10,752 nucleotides of DNA. Origin: Helicobacteraceae bacterium (GTDB lineage Bacteria > Campylobacterota > Campylobacteria > Campylobacterales > Helicobacteraceae). Shown in pieces: positions 1 to 7,319 of this stretch (position 1 is the first letter of the stretch; every line of letters begins with the position of its first letter). The DNA is taken from contig JARHYY010000144.1 of NCBI GenBank assembly GCA_029258405.1, positions 1 through 10,752 of the forward strand, read 5' to 3'. The notes under the pieces were generated by a model, which worked only from the letters and a program-made list of their open reading frames with translations, was not told the origin of the DNA and made no database searches. The position numbers and the translations under genes were made by a program.

Positions 1-1
1 A

Positions 2-103
2 GATCATAAAAACAGAAAAACTGATTTTAAAGAACAATCTCAAAGAGCAATTTTAAAAGCGTTTTTAATGCTCCTAAACTCTTTAGGAATTGAAATTGTA
101 TAA
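2..103 (+). CDS. 3' end of an unrecognised plus-strand gene (partial)
   Basis: The frame is open from the window edge to a TAA at 101-103 and gives 33 residues. They are charged at first (DHKNRKTDFKEQ) and then amphipathic or hydrophobic (RAILKAFLMLLNSLGIEIV). The mixed, non-repetitive composition looks like a true protein C-terminus, but the stretch is short and chance cannot be excluded. I do not recognise the family. Its stop is only 20 bases from the stop of the convergent minus-strand ygjK-like gene, an arrangement that fits two real genes meeting tail to tail. Confidence 0.45.
   Translation, partial: DHKNRKTDFKEQSQRAILKAFLMLLNSLGIEIV
72..88. repeat. Short inverted repeat near the convergent gene ends
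   Basis: TCCTAAA at 72-78 and TTTAGGA at 82-88 are perfectly complementary around a 3-base loop (CTC). The repeat lies inside the last codons of the plus-strand partial gene. Neither strand has a clear run of T after the stem, so it is not a canonical intrinsic terminator. It might act as a weak bidirectional end-of-transcript hairpin for the two convergent genes, or be accidental. Confidence 0.3.
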
Positions 104-123
104 TACTGAAGCTTAAATGTTGG

Positions 124-2376
124 TTAATTTTCTTGAATAAAATCTTTGTAGAGGAGATAATAAACAGATGCAGACCAACTAAAATTTGTGCAATGCAAAC
201 CATCACCATTTAATGGATTATAGTTTTCTCGTATAGAGCCTTCGCCTAGCAAGCCCTCTGCATGTTCAACAAGTTTTAATGCCATAGCAATGGCTTCTTT
301 TTTAAAGCCATAATTATCAAGACCTACTATACCAAAATAAGCTTGATCAAGCCATACAGGACCCCTCCAATATTCTGTTGGGCTAAATTTAGGGTTATCT
401 CTTGATGCTGTGGGGAAAGGCATGTAGGTATTCATGATATTAGTGTTCAAGATATTCAAAGCTACAGCCTTTGCTCTATCATCATCAGCAACCATGCTAA
501 ATAATGGGATAAAGCCCTCTGTGCCCTTGCCCCTATTTGTTAAAAGCTTTCTATTGCCCTTTTGATCAAATTGCAAGTCATAATAATAGCCCGTTTCTTT
601 ATCATACATATATGTGTTAATATAGTGCTTAAGGGCTTGAGCTTGCTTGTGGTATTGCTCCTTATCAGTATCAAAGCCTAGAATCTCTGCCATTTGTGCT
701 AGATACATCTTTTCTTGGTAGAGATATGCATTTAAATCAACCGACTCTTGATTAATCGAATAGCCTACAAGCTTGCCATTTACCCTATTTTCAAGAACAA
801 GAACGCCATAATCATCATCGCCAACGCCTTTTACATCAAAGCGTATGGCATTGTCCATGCCACTTTCCCAAGCTGCAGCTTGTATAATCTCCTCTTGTGA
901 ATTATTGAGCCTATGGACCATGGCACCATATTCTGCTACTCCATTTTTGTCATGATCGCGATTTGTGTACCACCAATTATGATAGAGCTTAAGTTTATCA
1001 TACATTTCAATCAAAAATTCTTTATCCCCTGTAGTTTCATATACCTTAAATACAGCCCATGAGGCTAAAGGGGGCTTTGAATTTCTCTCATTCCAATTGC
1101 CACCATCTCCGCCCCTGTCTTTATCTTTGTTAAAAAACACAGCATCAATTATAGCACCATAATCTTGGGGGCGAATCTCATCATCTTTTTTAATTTGATA
1201 ATCAAATAATGCCCTTATATTATTCTTTGCAAGCTCGCTATCAAAATGTGCCGTGGCTACAGCTTGCTTCCATGAATCCCATGCCCAAAAACCATTAAAC
1301 CATTTATAGCTTACTGATGGTGTAATACCATCATGCTTTATTGCACCAGCTTTTGAACGCCAATTTGTTATTAAAGTTTCAATAGCCTTCACTGATATTT
1401 TGGCATATTGGTTATTTTTATCTGTTATTGATGTATTTAAATAGGCATTCCACCGCTCTTGATTATGTGTAAAATGCAGTTCTGGATTATTGAGTACTTT
1501 TTGTGATAGTGCTATCTCACTTTGCTCTTCATCAGAGTTAAAGGTATAGCTCTCAAGCATATAATGCGTTAAGGTGGAGTTTTTTGGTATTACTGTATTC
1601 ATTGTGCTTATATAGGAATTGCCATTAATTTTTGTAAGCATGGGTTTATCATGAGTGATTTTAAACTTAGCACCATTGTGCATTAAATAGTTCCAAGTAT
1701 CGCGTTTTTTATCAAAAATAACTTCAACACCTGCATTGCTTGCTACAAGTTTATTGTTAAGCTTAGTGCTTATATATGTATTATTCTTATAGCTCTGATA
1801 CTCATTATACATTGTGCCTCTAAAGTTTATGTTAAGGCTTAATGCTTTATCAGAGGTGTTTATAATCTCAACTTTGATTAAGGCTGTTCTATTGCTTACA
1901 TAAATGAGGCTCTCTTTTAGTATGAGCGTATCTAATACATAATTTTGCACTAACTTGCCGGGCAAATACTCAAATGTAGCATGGCTATATGCGAGATCAT
2001 AGAGCTCTTTTGTGTTTGCATCATATATTTCAATCTTGTTAAAGACATCAGATAAATTATTTGCATATTCCTCTGCTATGTAATAAGGACCAGCAAAGCC
2101 ACCATAGAGCTCTTTGTGCTCTATGCTTGTTTGATAATAGCCATGCCATGCACCCATATCAACAAATGAGTTTATATAATTAGTGCCCTCTTTGTCGGTG
2201 TCTTTTAAAGGTTTTGCGTAAGTATAGGGCATTGGTGTGCCATGGATGTTAAGAATATTCACATAATCATATTGCGAAACTGCTTTTGTATGTGATGTGC
2301 ATGCAGAGCATGCAAACACCATGGCAATGAGTAAAATGTTTATTATATTTCTTTGTATAAATATAATATGAATCAT
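124..2376 (-). CDS. ygjK: YgjK-like GH63 alpha-glucosidase, probable lipoprotein
   Basis: A 750-residue glycoside hydrolase of family GH63 (clan GH-G, inverting alpha-glucosidases). The C-terminal (alpha/alpha)6-barrel shows clear family landmarks: WFNGFWAWDSWK (359-370), WESGMDN (503-509), whose Asp508 should be the general acid, YWRGPVWLDQAYFG (669-682), and RENYNP (716-721), whose Glu717 should be the general base. The end, NFSWSAS (731-737), closely matches E. coli YgjK. Residues about 35-300 form the N-terminal beta-rich region. The N-terminus is hydrophobic (11-22) and Cys-rich, FACSAC at 21-26. Either Cys23 or Cys26 could be lipidated, though neither lipobox is ideal, so export to the periplasm or a membrane anchor is likely. 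The gene starts 6 bases after prpD with no strong ribosome site, suggesting translational coupling. Length is near that of YgjK. The exact substrate is unknown; GH63 also includes mannosylglycerate and glucosylglycerate hydrolases. Confidence 0.9.
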   Translation of the reverse strand: MIHIIFIQRNIINILLIAMVFACSACTSHTKAVSQYDYVNILNIHGTPMPYTYAKPLKDTDKEGTNYINSFVDMGAWHGYYQTSIEHKELYGGFAGPYYIAEEYANNLSDVFNKIEIYDANTKELYDLAYSHATFEYLPGKLVQNYVLDTLILKESLIYVSNRTALIKVEIINTSDKALSLNINFRGTMYNEYQSYKNNTYISTKLNNKLVASNAGVEVIFDKKRDTWNYLMHNGAKFKITHDKPMLTKINGNSYISTMNTVIPKNSTLTHYMLESYTFNSDEEQSEIALSQKVLNNPELHFTHNQERWNAYLNTSITDKNNQYAKISVKAIETLITNWRSKAGAIKHDGITPSVSYKWFNGFWAWDSWKQAVATAHFDSELAKNNIRALFDYQIKKDDEIRPQDYGAIIDAVFFNKDKDRGGDGGNWNERNSKPPLASWAVFKVYETTGDKEFLIEMYDKLKLYHNWWYTNRDHDKNGVAEYGAMVHRLNNSQEEIIQAAAWESGMDNAIRFDVKGVGDDDYGVLVLENRVNGKLVGYSINQESVDLNAYLYQEKMYLAQMAEILGFDTDKEQYHKQAQALKHYINTYMYDKETGYYYDLQFDQKGNRKLLTNRGKGTEGFIPLFSMVADDDRAKAVALNILNTNIMNTYMPFPTASRDNPKFSPTEYWRGPVWLDQAYFGIVGLDNYGFKKEAIAMALKLVEHAEGLLGEGSIRENYNPLNGDGLHCTNFSWSASVYYLLYKDFIQEN

Positions 2377-2382
2377 GCTTTG

Positions 2383-3837
2383 TTATAAAGCGAATAAATC
2401 GCTAAATTCATTAAAATACAAAGATTCCAATTGCTCTTGAGAAGAAAAAATCTTTTTAATAGCCTGACATTTTTTAAAGCTCAACTTTTTTGCAATGCTG
2501 GATTCAAACTTAGCAATTAATGCAGGAATGCCCTCTTCGCGTCTTAGCTTATGCCCAATAGGATAATCAATATGCACTTTTTGGCTTTTTGAGCCATCTG
2601 TATAAATGATTTGCACAGCATTTGCTATAGAGCGTTTTTGTGGGTCTAAATATTCTTTTGTATAGACATCATCTGTTATAACTGTCATCTTGCTCCTTAG
2701 CTTATCAATTCGAGCATCACAAGCAATATGATCTTCATAATCTTCTGCTGTTAATCGCCCAAATATCAAAGGCACAGCTACCATATATTGCAAACAATGA
2801 TCTCTATCTGCAGGGTTTGCTAATGGTCCTACTTTATTGATAATCCTATGCCCTGATTCTTGGGTGGTAATAATAATCTCTTTGATGGTATCAAGCCTAT
2901 CTTTTACTTCATTATGGAGCTTCAAAGCACATTCAACAGCTGTTTGTGCGTGAAATTCTGCAGGAAATGAAATTTTAAAGAGCACATTTTCCATGACATA
3001 GCTCCCCAATTTTTGGGCAAGCTGTATTTTTTGCCCTTTCATTTTGACATCTTCAAAGCCCCAAAAACGAGCAGACAATGCACTAGGATAGCCCATCTCA
3101 CCGCTTAAAGCCTTAAGCGCTAAATTCACCCCTCTTGAGCTTGCATCTCCTGCTGCCCAGCTCTTTCGTGAGCCTGTGTTTGGTGCATGGCGGTATGTCC
3201 TTAATGCACCACCATCAATAAAAGCATGGCTTAGGGCATTTCTTATTTCCTCAAAATCCCCTCCAAGCATGGCACAAGCCACCGCACTAGAAGCAATTCT
3301 TACAAGCAAAACATGATCTAAGCCTACTTTATTAAAACTATTTTCTAATGCTAAGATCCCTTGAATCTCATGGGCTTTAATCATGGCATTGAGTACATCT
3401 CTTACTTGTAAAGGGGTTTTATTTTCAGCAATATTCTTACGGCTTACATAATCAGCAACCGCCCATATTGCACCTAAGTTATCGCTTGGATGCCCCCATT
3501 CTGCTGCAAGCCATGTATCATTAAAATCAAGCCATCGCACCATAGCCCCTATATTAAAAGCTGCTCGTTCTGGCTCAAGCTGATAGCTTGTGCCAAGAAT
3601 CTTTGCTCCTAAAGGGCGGAATTCAGCACCGGGCACAACAGGTCCTAAGAGCTTGGTGCAAGCAGGAAAATCTAATGCCAATAATGCACAACCAATAGAA
3701 TCCATAAGGCAATACCGTGCTGTTTCATATGCTAAGGAAGAATCAATGGTATAATCTTTAACATATTGAGCAATTTCTGTTAAAACTTTATCAAAATCTG
3801 GTCTATTGGTATCTAAAATACCCATATGGGAACTCAT
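2383..3837 (-). CDS. prpD: 2-methylcitrate dehydratase PrpD
   Basis: PrpD dehydrates 2-methylcitrate to 2-methyl-cis-aconitate in the cytoplasmic methylcitrate cycle. The 484-residue protein matches the MmgE/PrpD family along its full length and is almost exactly as long as E. coli PrpD. Highly conserved blocks are RWLDFNDTW (101-109), EWGHPSDN (113-120), AHEIQG (155-160), RTYRHAPNTG (213-222), SWAAGDA (226-232), ENVLFKISFPAEFH (283-296) and NPADRDHC (341-348). The strength of this match argues for true PrpD and not for a cis-aconitate decarboxylase or another MmgE relative. The ATG at 3837 is chosen because AAGGAG lies 8 bases before it. It follows prpC by 14 bases and precedes the GH63 gene by 6, so it is mid-operon. 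No defect is visible. Confidence 0.97.
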   Translation of the reverse strand: MSSHMGILDTNRPDFDKVLTEIAQYVKDYTIDSSLAYETARYCLMDSIGCALLALDFPACTKLLGPVVPGAEFRPLGAKILGTSYQLEPERAAFNIGAMVRWLDFNDTWLAAEWGHPSDNLGAIWAVADYVSRKNIAENKTPLQVRDVLNAMIKAHEIQGILALENSFNKVGLDHVLLVRIASSAVACAMLGGDFEEIRNALSHAFIDGGALRTYRHAPNTGSRKSWAAGDASSRGVNLALKALSGEMGYPSALSARFWGFEDVKMKGQKIQLAQKLGSYVMENVLFKISFPAEFHAQTAVECALKLHNEVKDRLDTIKEIIITTQESGHRIINKVGPLANPADRDHCLQYMVAVPLIFGRLTAEDYEDHIACDARIDKLRSKMTVITDDVYTKEYLDPQKRSIANAVQIIYTDGSKSQKVHIDYPIGHKLRREEGIPALIAKFESSIAKKLSFKKCQAIKKIFSSQEQLESLYFNEFSDLFAL

Positions 3838-3845
3838 TTTTATAA

Positions 3846-3850
3846 CTCCT
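3846..3850 (-). promoter_or_regulatory. Ribosome binding site of prpD
   Basis: On the minus strand AAAAGGAGTT precedes the prpD ATG, with the AGGAG core 8 bases upstream. The core sits in the 14-base gap after the prpC stop, and fixes the prpD start at 3837 over the in-frame ATG four codons later. Confidence 0.8.
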
Positions 3851-3851
3851 T

Positions 3852-4997
3852 TTATCTTTCATTTATAGGTAAAAACTTTTTATTCTCTGGACCTACATAT
3901 TCTGAACTTGGTCGTATAAGCTTATTATTTGCCCTTTGTTCAAAAATATGGGCAGCCCAACCTGCTGTACGACTAAAGATGAATATGGGGGTAAAATATA
4001 GCGTAGGAATGCCCATAAAATGATAGGCAGATGCACTATAAAAATCAAGATTGGGGAATAGCTTTTTCTCATCCCACATAAGTTTTTCTATGGCTTCGCT
4101 AATTTCATAGAGCTTTTGTGTATCTTGCACATCATCGCTAAGCTTTTTGCTCCATTCTTTGATAACGACATTTCTTGGGTCTTCTTTTACATATACACGA
4201 TGCCCAAAGCCCATTATCTTATCTTTGTTTTGTAATTTCTTCTTTACGCCCTCAATGGCTTCTTGTGGTGTTTTAAATTCTGTAATTAAATCCATAGCGG
4301 CTTCATTTGCCCCTCCATGCAAAGGACCTTTTAGTGCTCCAATAGCCCCTGTGATAGCAGAATACATGCAAGACATAGTTGCTGTGATTACACGAGATGT
4401 AAAGGTGGAAGCATTAAACTCATGTTCAGCATAGAGAATCAAGCTTGCGTGCATAGCCTTTACCCAAAGCTCTTTTGGGGGTGTTTGGTGCAATATCTCA
4501 AGAAAATACCCCCCTATTGAATCTTGTGTAGAATCTGTGCTCACTTCCTTAGAGCTCTTATGATAATGATGCCAAAAACCTAGAATTGATGGAAAAATAC
4601 CAAGCAACCTTATTGCTACTTTTTCTTGTTCATCAAATTTCATAGTAAAAACATCATAATGCTCTTGCTCTAAACAACCCAAAAATGAACAACCTGTGCG
4701 TATAACATCCATAGGATGTGCATCTTTAGGCAATAATTTCAAAGCCTCTTTAAGCTCTTTAGGTAAGCTCCTTGCTTGTTTAAGGCTTGCCTTGAACTCT
4801 TGCAATTGCTTAAGGTTTGGTAGCTCGCCTTTAAGTAATAAATATGCCACCTCTTCAAATTCACATGCTCTTGCAAGGTCATAAATATCATAACCGCGAT
4901 AATTTAAGCCATGCCCTGTGCCCACTGTGCATATAGCTGATTTTCCTGCAACAACACCTGCTAAACCACCAACTTTATTTTTTGCCGCCTCTCCCAT
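3852..4997 (-). CDS. prpC: 2-methylcitrate synthase PrpC
   Basis: PrpC condenses propionyl-CoA and oxaloacetate to 2-methylcitrate. It is a citrate-synthase fold protein of 381 residues, the short form typical of PrpC; Gram-negative type II citrate synthases are longer. Landmarks, numbered from the ATG used here: GLNYRGYDIYDLA (about 30-42), HEFNAS (192-197), GPLHGGANE with the catalytic His227, GFGHRVYVKEDPR with His266, NLDFYSASAYHF with Asp318, FIFSRTAGWAAH (339-350) and RPSSEYVGP (362-370). All three catalytic residues are present. Placement between prpB and prpD decides methylcitrate over citrate synthase, although some activity with acetyl-CoA is possible. A longer GTG start at 5003 is rejected, since its codon overlaps the AAGGAG ribosome site. 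The ATG at 4997 lies 5 bases after that site and 9 bases after prpB. Confidence 0.95.
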   Translation of the reverse strand: MGEAAKNKVGGLAGVVAGKSAICTVGTGHGLNYRGYDIYDLARACEFEEVAYLLLKGELPNLKQLQEFKASLKQARSLPKELKEALKLLPKDAHPMDVIRTGCSFLGCLEQEHYDVFTMKFDEQEKVAIRLLGIFPSILGFWHHYHKSSKEVSTDSTQDSIGGYFLEILHQTPPKELWVKAMHASLILYAEHEFNASTFTSRVITATMSCMYSAITGAIGALKGPLHGGANEAAMDLITEFKTPQEAIEGVKKKLQNKDKIMGFGHRVYVKEDPRNVVIKEWSKKLSDDVQDTQKLYEISEAIEKLMWDEKKLFPNLDFYSASAYHFMGIPTLYFTPIFIFSRTAGWAAHIFEQRANNKLIRPSSEYVGPENKKFLPINER

Positions 4998-5002
4998 GTT
5001 CA

Positions 5003-5008
5003 CTCCTT
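5003..5008 (-). promoter_or_regulatory. Ribosome binding site of prpC, overlapping the prpB stop
   Basis: The minus strand reads TAAGGAGTGAACATG. AAGGAG at 5003-5008 shares its first bases with the prpB TAA (5007-5009) and is 5 bases from the prpC ATG at 4997. The site contains the alternative GTG at 5003, so that GTG is not the start. The overlap suggests that ribosomes finishing prpB load directly onto prpC. Confidence 0.85.
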
Positions 5009-5879
5009 AATTATGGAATAATTTATCTAACTTTTCTTCAAACTGATAATAATCAAGCATTTCATAGAGCTCTGCTCTTGTTTGCATTTTATCGATGCTG
5101 TTTTTTTGCGAGCCATTATCCAAAATGTCTCTAAAAACTTCTAATGCAGCCTTATTCATTGCCCTTGCTGCAGAAAGCGGATAGAGCACCATATCAATGC
5201 CCACATTTTTGAGCTCTTGTGTGCTAAAATACGGGGTTTTTCCAAATTCTGTAATATTGGCTAATACAGGTACATCAATAGAATCAGTAAAATGCTTATA
5301 TTCTTCTAAAGTATGTATAGCCTCTGCAAAAATCATATCTGCCCCTGCTTGCACATAGCATAAGGCTCGCTCAATTGCTGATTTTTCTCCCTCGTTTGCA
5401 TAGGCATCTGTTCGTGCCATTATAACAAAATCTGAATCAATCTTTGCATCAACAGCTGCCTTAATGCGGTCGCACATTTCTTCTTTGCTTACAAGCTCCT
5501 TATTTGGGCGGTGTCCGCATCGCTTTTGGGCAACTTGGTCTTCTATGTGGCAACCTGCTGCACCGCTACGAATGAGCTCTTTAATCGTGCGAGCGATGTT
5601 AAACGCCCCGCCCCAACCCGTATCCGCATCAACCAAAAGCGGCAAATCAGAAGCAGCTGTTATTCGCCTTGCATCAATGCAGACATCTTCTAAAGAGGTA
5701 ATCCCTAAGTCTGGAACACCTATGCTCATTGCTGCCAAAGCTCCCCCGCTTAGATAAAGAGCCTTTGCACCGCTTTTTTGTGCCTGAATAGCGGAATAAG
5801 CATTGATAACGCCCAAAATTTGCAAAGGCTGGTTATCTCTTAATGCTTCTTTAAACTTTAAACCCGCACTTTTGTTCAT
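5007..5879 (-). CDS. prpB: Methylisocitrate lyase PrpB
   Basis: PrpB cleaves 2-methylisocitrate into pyruvate and succinate, the last step of the methylcitrate cycle, using Mg2+. It belongs to the isocitrate lyase/PEP mutase superfamily. The 290-residue protein aligns in memory along its whole length with E. coli PrpB (296). Visible are YLSGG (42-46), VPDLGI (55-60), the metal-binding VDADTGWG (83-90, Asp84 and Asp86), HIEDQ (111-115), KRCGHRPNK with the catalytic Cys121 (119-127), MARTDA (154-159), ANITEFG (207-213) and the C-terminal TRAELYEMLDYYQFEEKLD. KRCGH is the lyase signature, so a PEP mutase is unlikely. The frame is open to 5984, but the ATG at 5879 is chosen because AAGGA lies 6 bases upstream and family homology starts there. 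It is the first gene of the operon. The central third is notably GC-rich. Confidence 0.96.
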   Translation of the reverse strand: MNKSAGLKFKEALRDNQPLQILGVINAYSAIQAQKSGAKALYLSGGALAAMSIGVPDLGITSLEDVCIDARRITAASDLPLLVDADTGWGGAFNIARTIKELIRSGAAGCHIEDQVAQKRCGHRPNKELVSKEEMCDRIKAAVDAKIDSDFVIMARTDAYANEGEKSAIERALCYVQAGADMIFAEAIHTLEEYKHFTDSIDVPVLANITEFGKTPYFSTQELKNVGIDMVLYPLSAARAMNKAALEVFRDILDNGSQKNSIDKMQTRAELYEMLDYYQFEEKLDKLFHN

Positions 5880-5885
5880 ATATTT

Positions 5886-5890
5886 TCCTT
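5886..5890 (-). promoter_or_regulatory. Ribosome binding site of prpB
   Basis: The minus strand reads AAAAAGGAAAATATATG; AAGGA is 6 bases before the ATG at 5879. It decides this start over upstream in-frame ATGs at 5909 and 5984, which lack such a site and would translate the promoter region. Confidence 0.75.
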
Positions 5891-5902
5891 TTTGAAGAGC
5901 AT

Positions 5903-5917
5903 GAGGCATAATGCCTC
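5903..5917. promoter_or_regulatory. Perfect inverted repeat at the prpB transcription start (possible operator)
   Basis: GAGGCAT (5903-5909) and ATGCCTC (5911-5917) are perfect inverted copies around one central base. This is GC-rich for the AT-rich gap. With the -10 box at 5921-5926, transcription should start near 5914, inside the repeat. A repressor bound here would block initiation; alternatively the 5' end of the mRNA folds into a 6-bp hairpin with a 3-base loop. Either role is inferred. No prpR-type regulator gene is in the window. Confidence 0.5.
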
Positions 5918-5920
5918 TGT

Positions 5921-5948
5921 ATTTTATCATAAAAAAATGATTTTTCAA
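5921..5948 (-). promoter_or_regulatory. Predicted sigma70-type promoter of prpBCD-ygjK
   Basis: On the minus strand a TTGAAA -35 element (5943-5948) is followed after 16 bases by TAAAAT (5921-5926). Both are one mismatch from consensus. The spacer is T-rich, as is common in Campylobacterota promoters. It lies in the 101-base gap between the outer-membrane-factor gene and prpB, so the methylcitrate operon can be transcribed independently of the efflux operon. I see no terminator for the efflux operon in this gap, and readthrough is possible. Confidence 0.55.
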
Positions 5949-5980
5949 AGTATTTTTTATAATGAGTGTAAAATAATATC

Positions 5981-7318
5981 TCATACTGACTGTGTGGTGG
6001 TTATCTTATAGTAGAGATTTATTGTTTTAAAAATATTGAGTTGGGCTTTAAGCAACTCTTGAGCAGAATTAATAAAATCATTCTTGGAATCTAAATAATC
6101 TTTAAGTTCTATTTTTCCCCATTGATATTTTTGGGCATAAAGGGTTGTAATTTGTTCTTGTTTTTTATTGTATATTTTAGCATTATTCAAAATATCATTA
6201 TAATTTTGATAATCCCTATAGCAAAGCCAAAATTCATTAATGGCTGATTGCAAAGCATGCTCATAAGAGATTCGCAATGCTTCATATGAATATTGAGCGA
6301 TATTAATATTTTGCCTTATGCGTCCATAATCTAAAAATGGTAAAGAGAGCTCCAATGAGCCCCCAAGTATTGATAATTTAAATCCTTCAGATATATTTGA
6401 AGAATTTCCGCTTAAGCTCCCCCCTAGGCTTATGCTAGGGAGCATTGACTTTGAGGCTATATCAATATTCTTAAAAGCTGACATCAATGAATAAGCACTT
6501 GATCTCACATCTGGGCGGTTCAAAAATGTGCTAAGGGGTATATCAAAATCAAGCTCTGGAGCATTAAATTCATTAAGGCTAAGGGTATGCAATGTATCAA
6601 TATATATAAACTTATCCTTGTTGCCTAATAAATCTTTTAGATTCTTCATGCTTAATTCTTGGTTATGCTTATTGCTCAAGAGATTTTGTTGAGCTTGCAA
6701 TATATTTTGTTCTATATTGAGTACATCTAATTCTTCTCCCTTGCCTAATTCATATTTGAGCATGAGAATATCTCTTATCTGCTCTAAATTTGCCAAATAT
6801 TCTTTTAAGAGCCTCTCAACATCATTAAAATAAGCTAAATCAAAAATATTATCAATACTTGAATTAATCACGGTAAGCTTTAAACTTTCCCTGTCATATT
6901 CTGTTGCCTTTGCACTAAATTGAGCTGCCTTTATGCTATCATTAATTTTGCCATAAATATCTAATTCATATCTGATATTCAAACCACTGGCAAAGCCCTT
7001 GCTCTGCATGTCTGTTGATATATTATGGCTTATATTTGCTCCAACATTACCGCTTAAGCTTGGATAAAAATCAAAATCAATAAGCTTATATCGCGAGAGT
7101 GCCACAAGCAAATTTGCTGATGCCACATTAATATCAGCATTATTCACCAAAACTTCATCAATAAAAATATTTATATTTTTATTATTATAGCTCTTCCACC
7201 ATTCAGAATTTTGAACCTTATAAGTATCTTGCTGTTCATTATATGCCATTTCATCTTGCTTTAAAGAACAGGCACATACAAAACAGCTTATGAGCAAAAA
7301 AATGCTTATGTTTCTCAT
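5981..7318 (-). CDS. NodT/TolC-type outer-membrane efflux lipoprotein
   Basis: This 445-residue protein would form the trimeric outer-membrane channel of the MacAB-type exporter. It has a lipoprotein signal, MRNISIFLLISCFVCAC, with VCAC as lipobox and Cys17 as the likely lipidated residue. Family landmarks follow: SEWWKSY (38-44), RYELDIYGKI (116-125), the LNRPDVRSSAYSLMSA block (266-281), LPSISLGGSLSG (293-304) and LPFLDYGRIRQN (326-337). These occur in the two-repeat order of the RND-type outer-membrane-factor family. Long helical stretches between them match the periplasmic tunnel. The frame is open to 7396, but the ATG at 7318 is preceded by AAAGGAG and begins the signal peptide. The start follows the macB stop with a single base between, so translation is coupled. 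TGA ends at 5981. AT content is higher than in the prp genes. Confidence 0.9.
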   Translation of the reverse strand: MRNISIFLLISCFVCACSLKQDEMAYNEQQDTYKVQNSEWWKSYNNKNINIFIDEVLVNNADINVASANLLVALSRYKLIDFDFYPSLSGNVGANISHNISTDMQSKGFASGLNIRYELDIYGKINDSIKAAQFSAKATEYDRESLKLTVINSSIDNIFDLAYFNDVERLLKEYLANLEQIRDILMLKYELGKGEELDVLNIEQNILQAQQNLLSNKHNQELSMKNLKDLLGNKDKFIYIDTLHTLSLNEFNAPELDFDIPLSTFLNRPDVRSSAYSLMSAFKNIDIASKSMLPSISLGGSLSGNSSNISEGFKLSILGGSLELSLPFLDYGRIRQNINIAQYSYEALRISYEHALQSAINEFWLCYRDYQNYNDILNNAKIYNKKQEQITTLYAQKYQWGKIELKDYLDSKNDFINSAQELLKAQLNIFKTINLYYKITTTQSV

Positions 7319-7319
7319 G

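Noticed and set aside
99..104. Plus-strand TATAAT resembling a -10 box
   Set aside because: It overlaps the stop codon of the plus-strand partial gene, and nothing on the plus strand follows that could be a gene.
27..209. Minus-strand frame of 60 codons at the left end
   Set aside because: It overlaps the ygjK C-terminus in another frame and the end of the plus-strand partial gene; its Leu/Phe/Ile-rich product and lack of a ribosome site argue against a gene.
3852..4997. PrpC as the housekeeping citrate synthase
   Set aside because: The length is short for the Gram-negative citrate synthase, and the position between prpB and prpD points to methylcitrate synthase.
5880..5984. N-terminal extension of prpB by 35 residues
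   Set aside because: It would cover the promoter and operator-like repeat, has no ribosome site, and lies outside the family homology.
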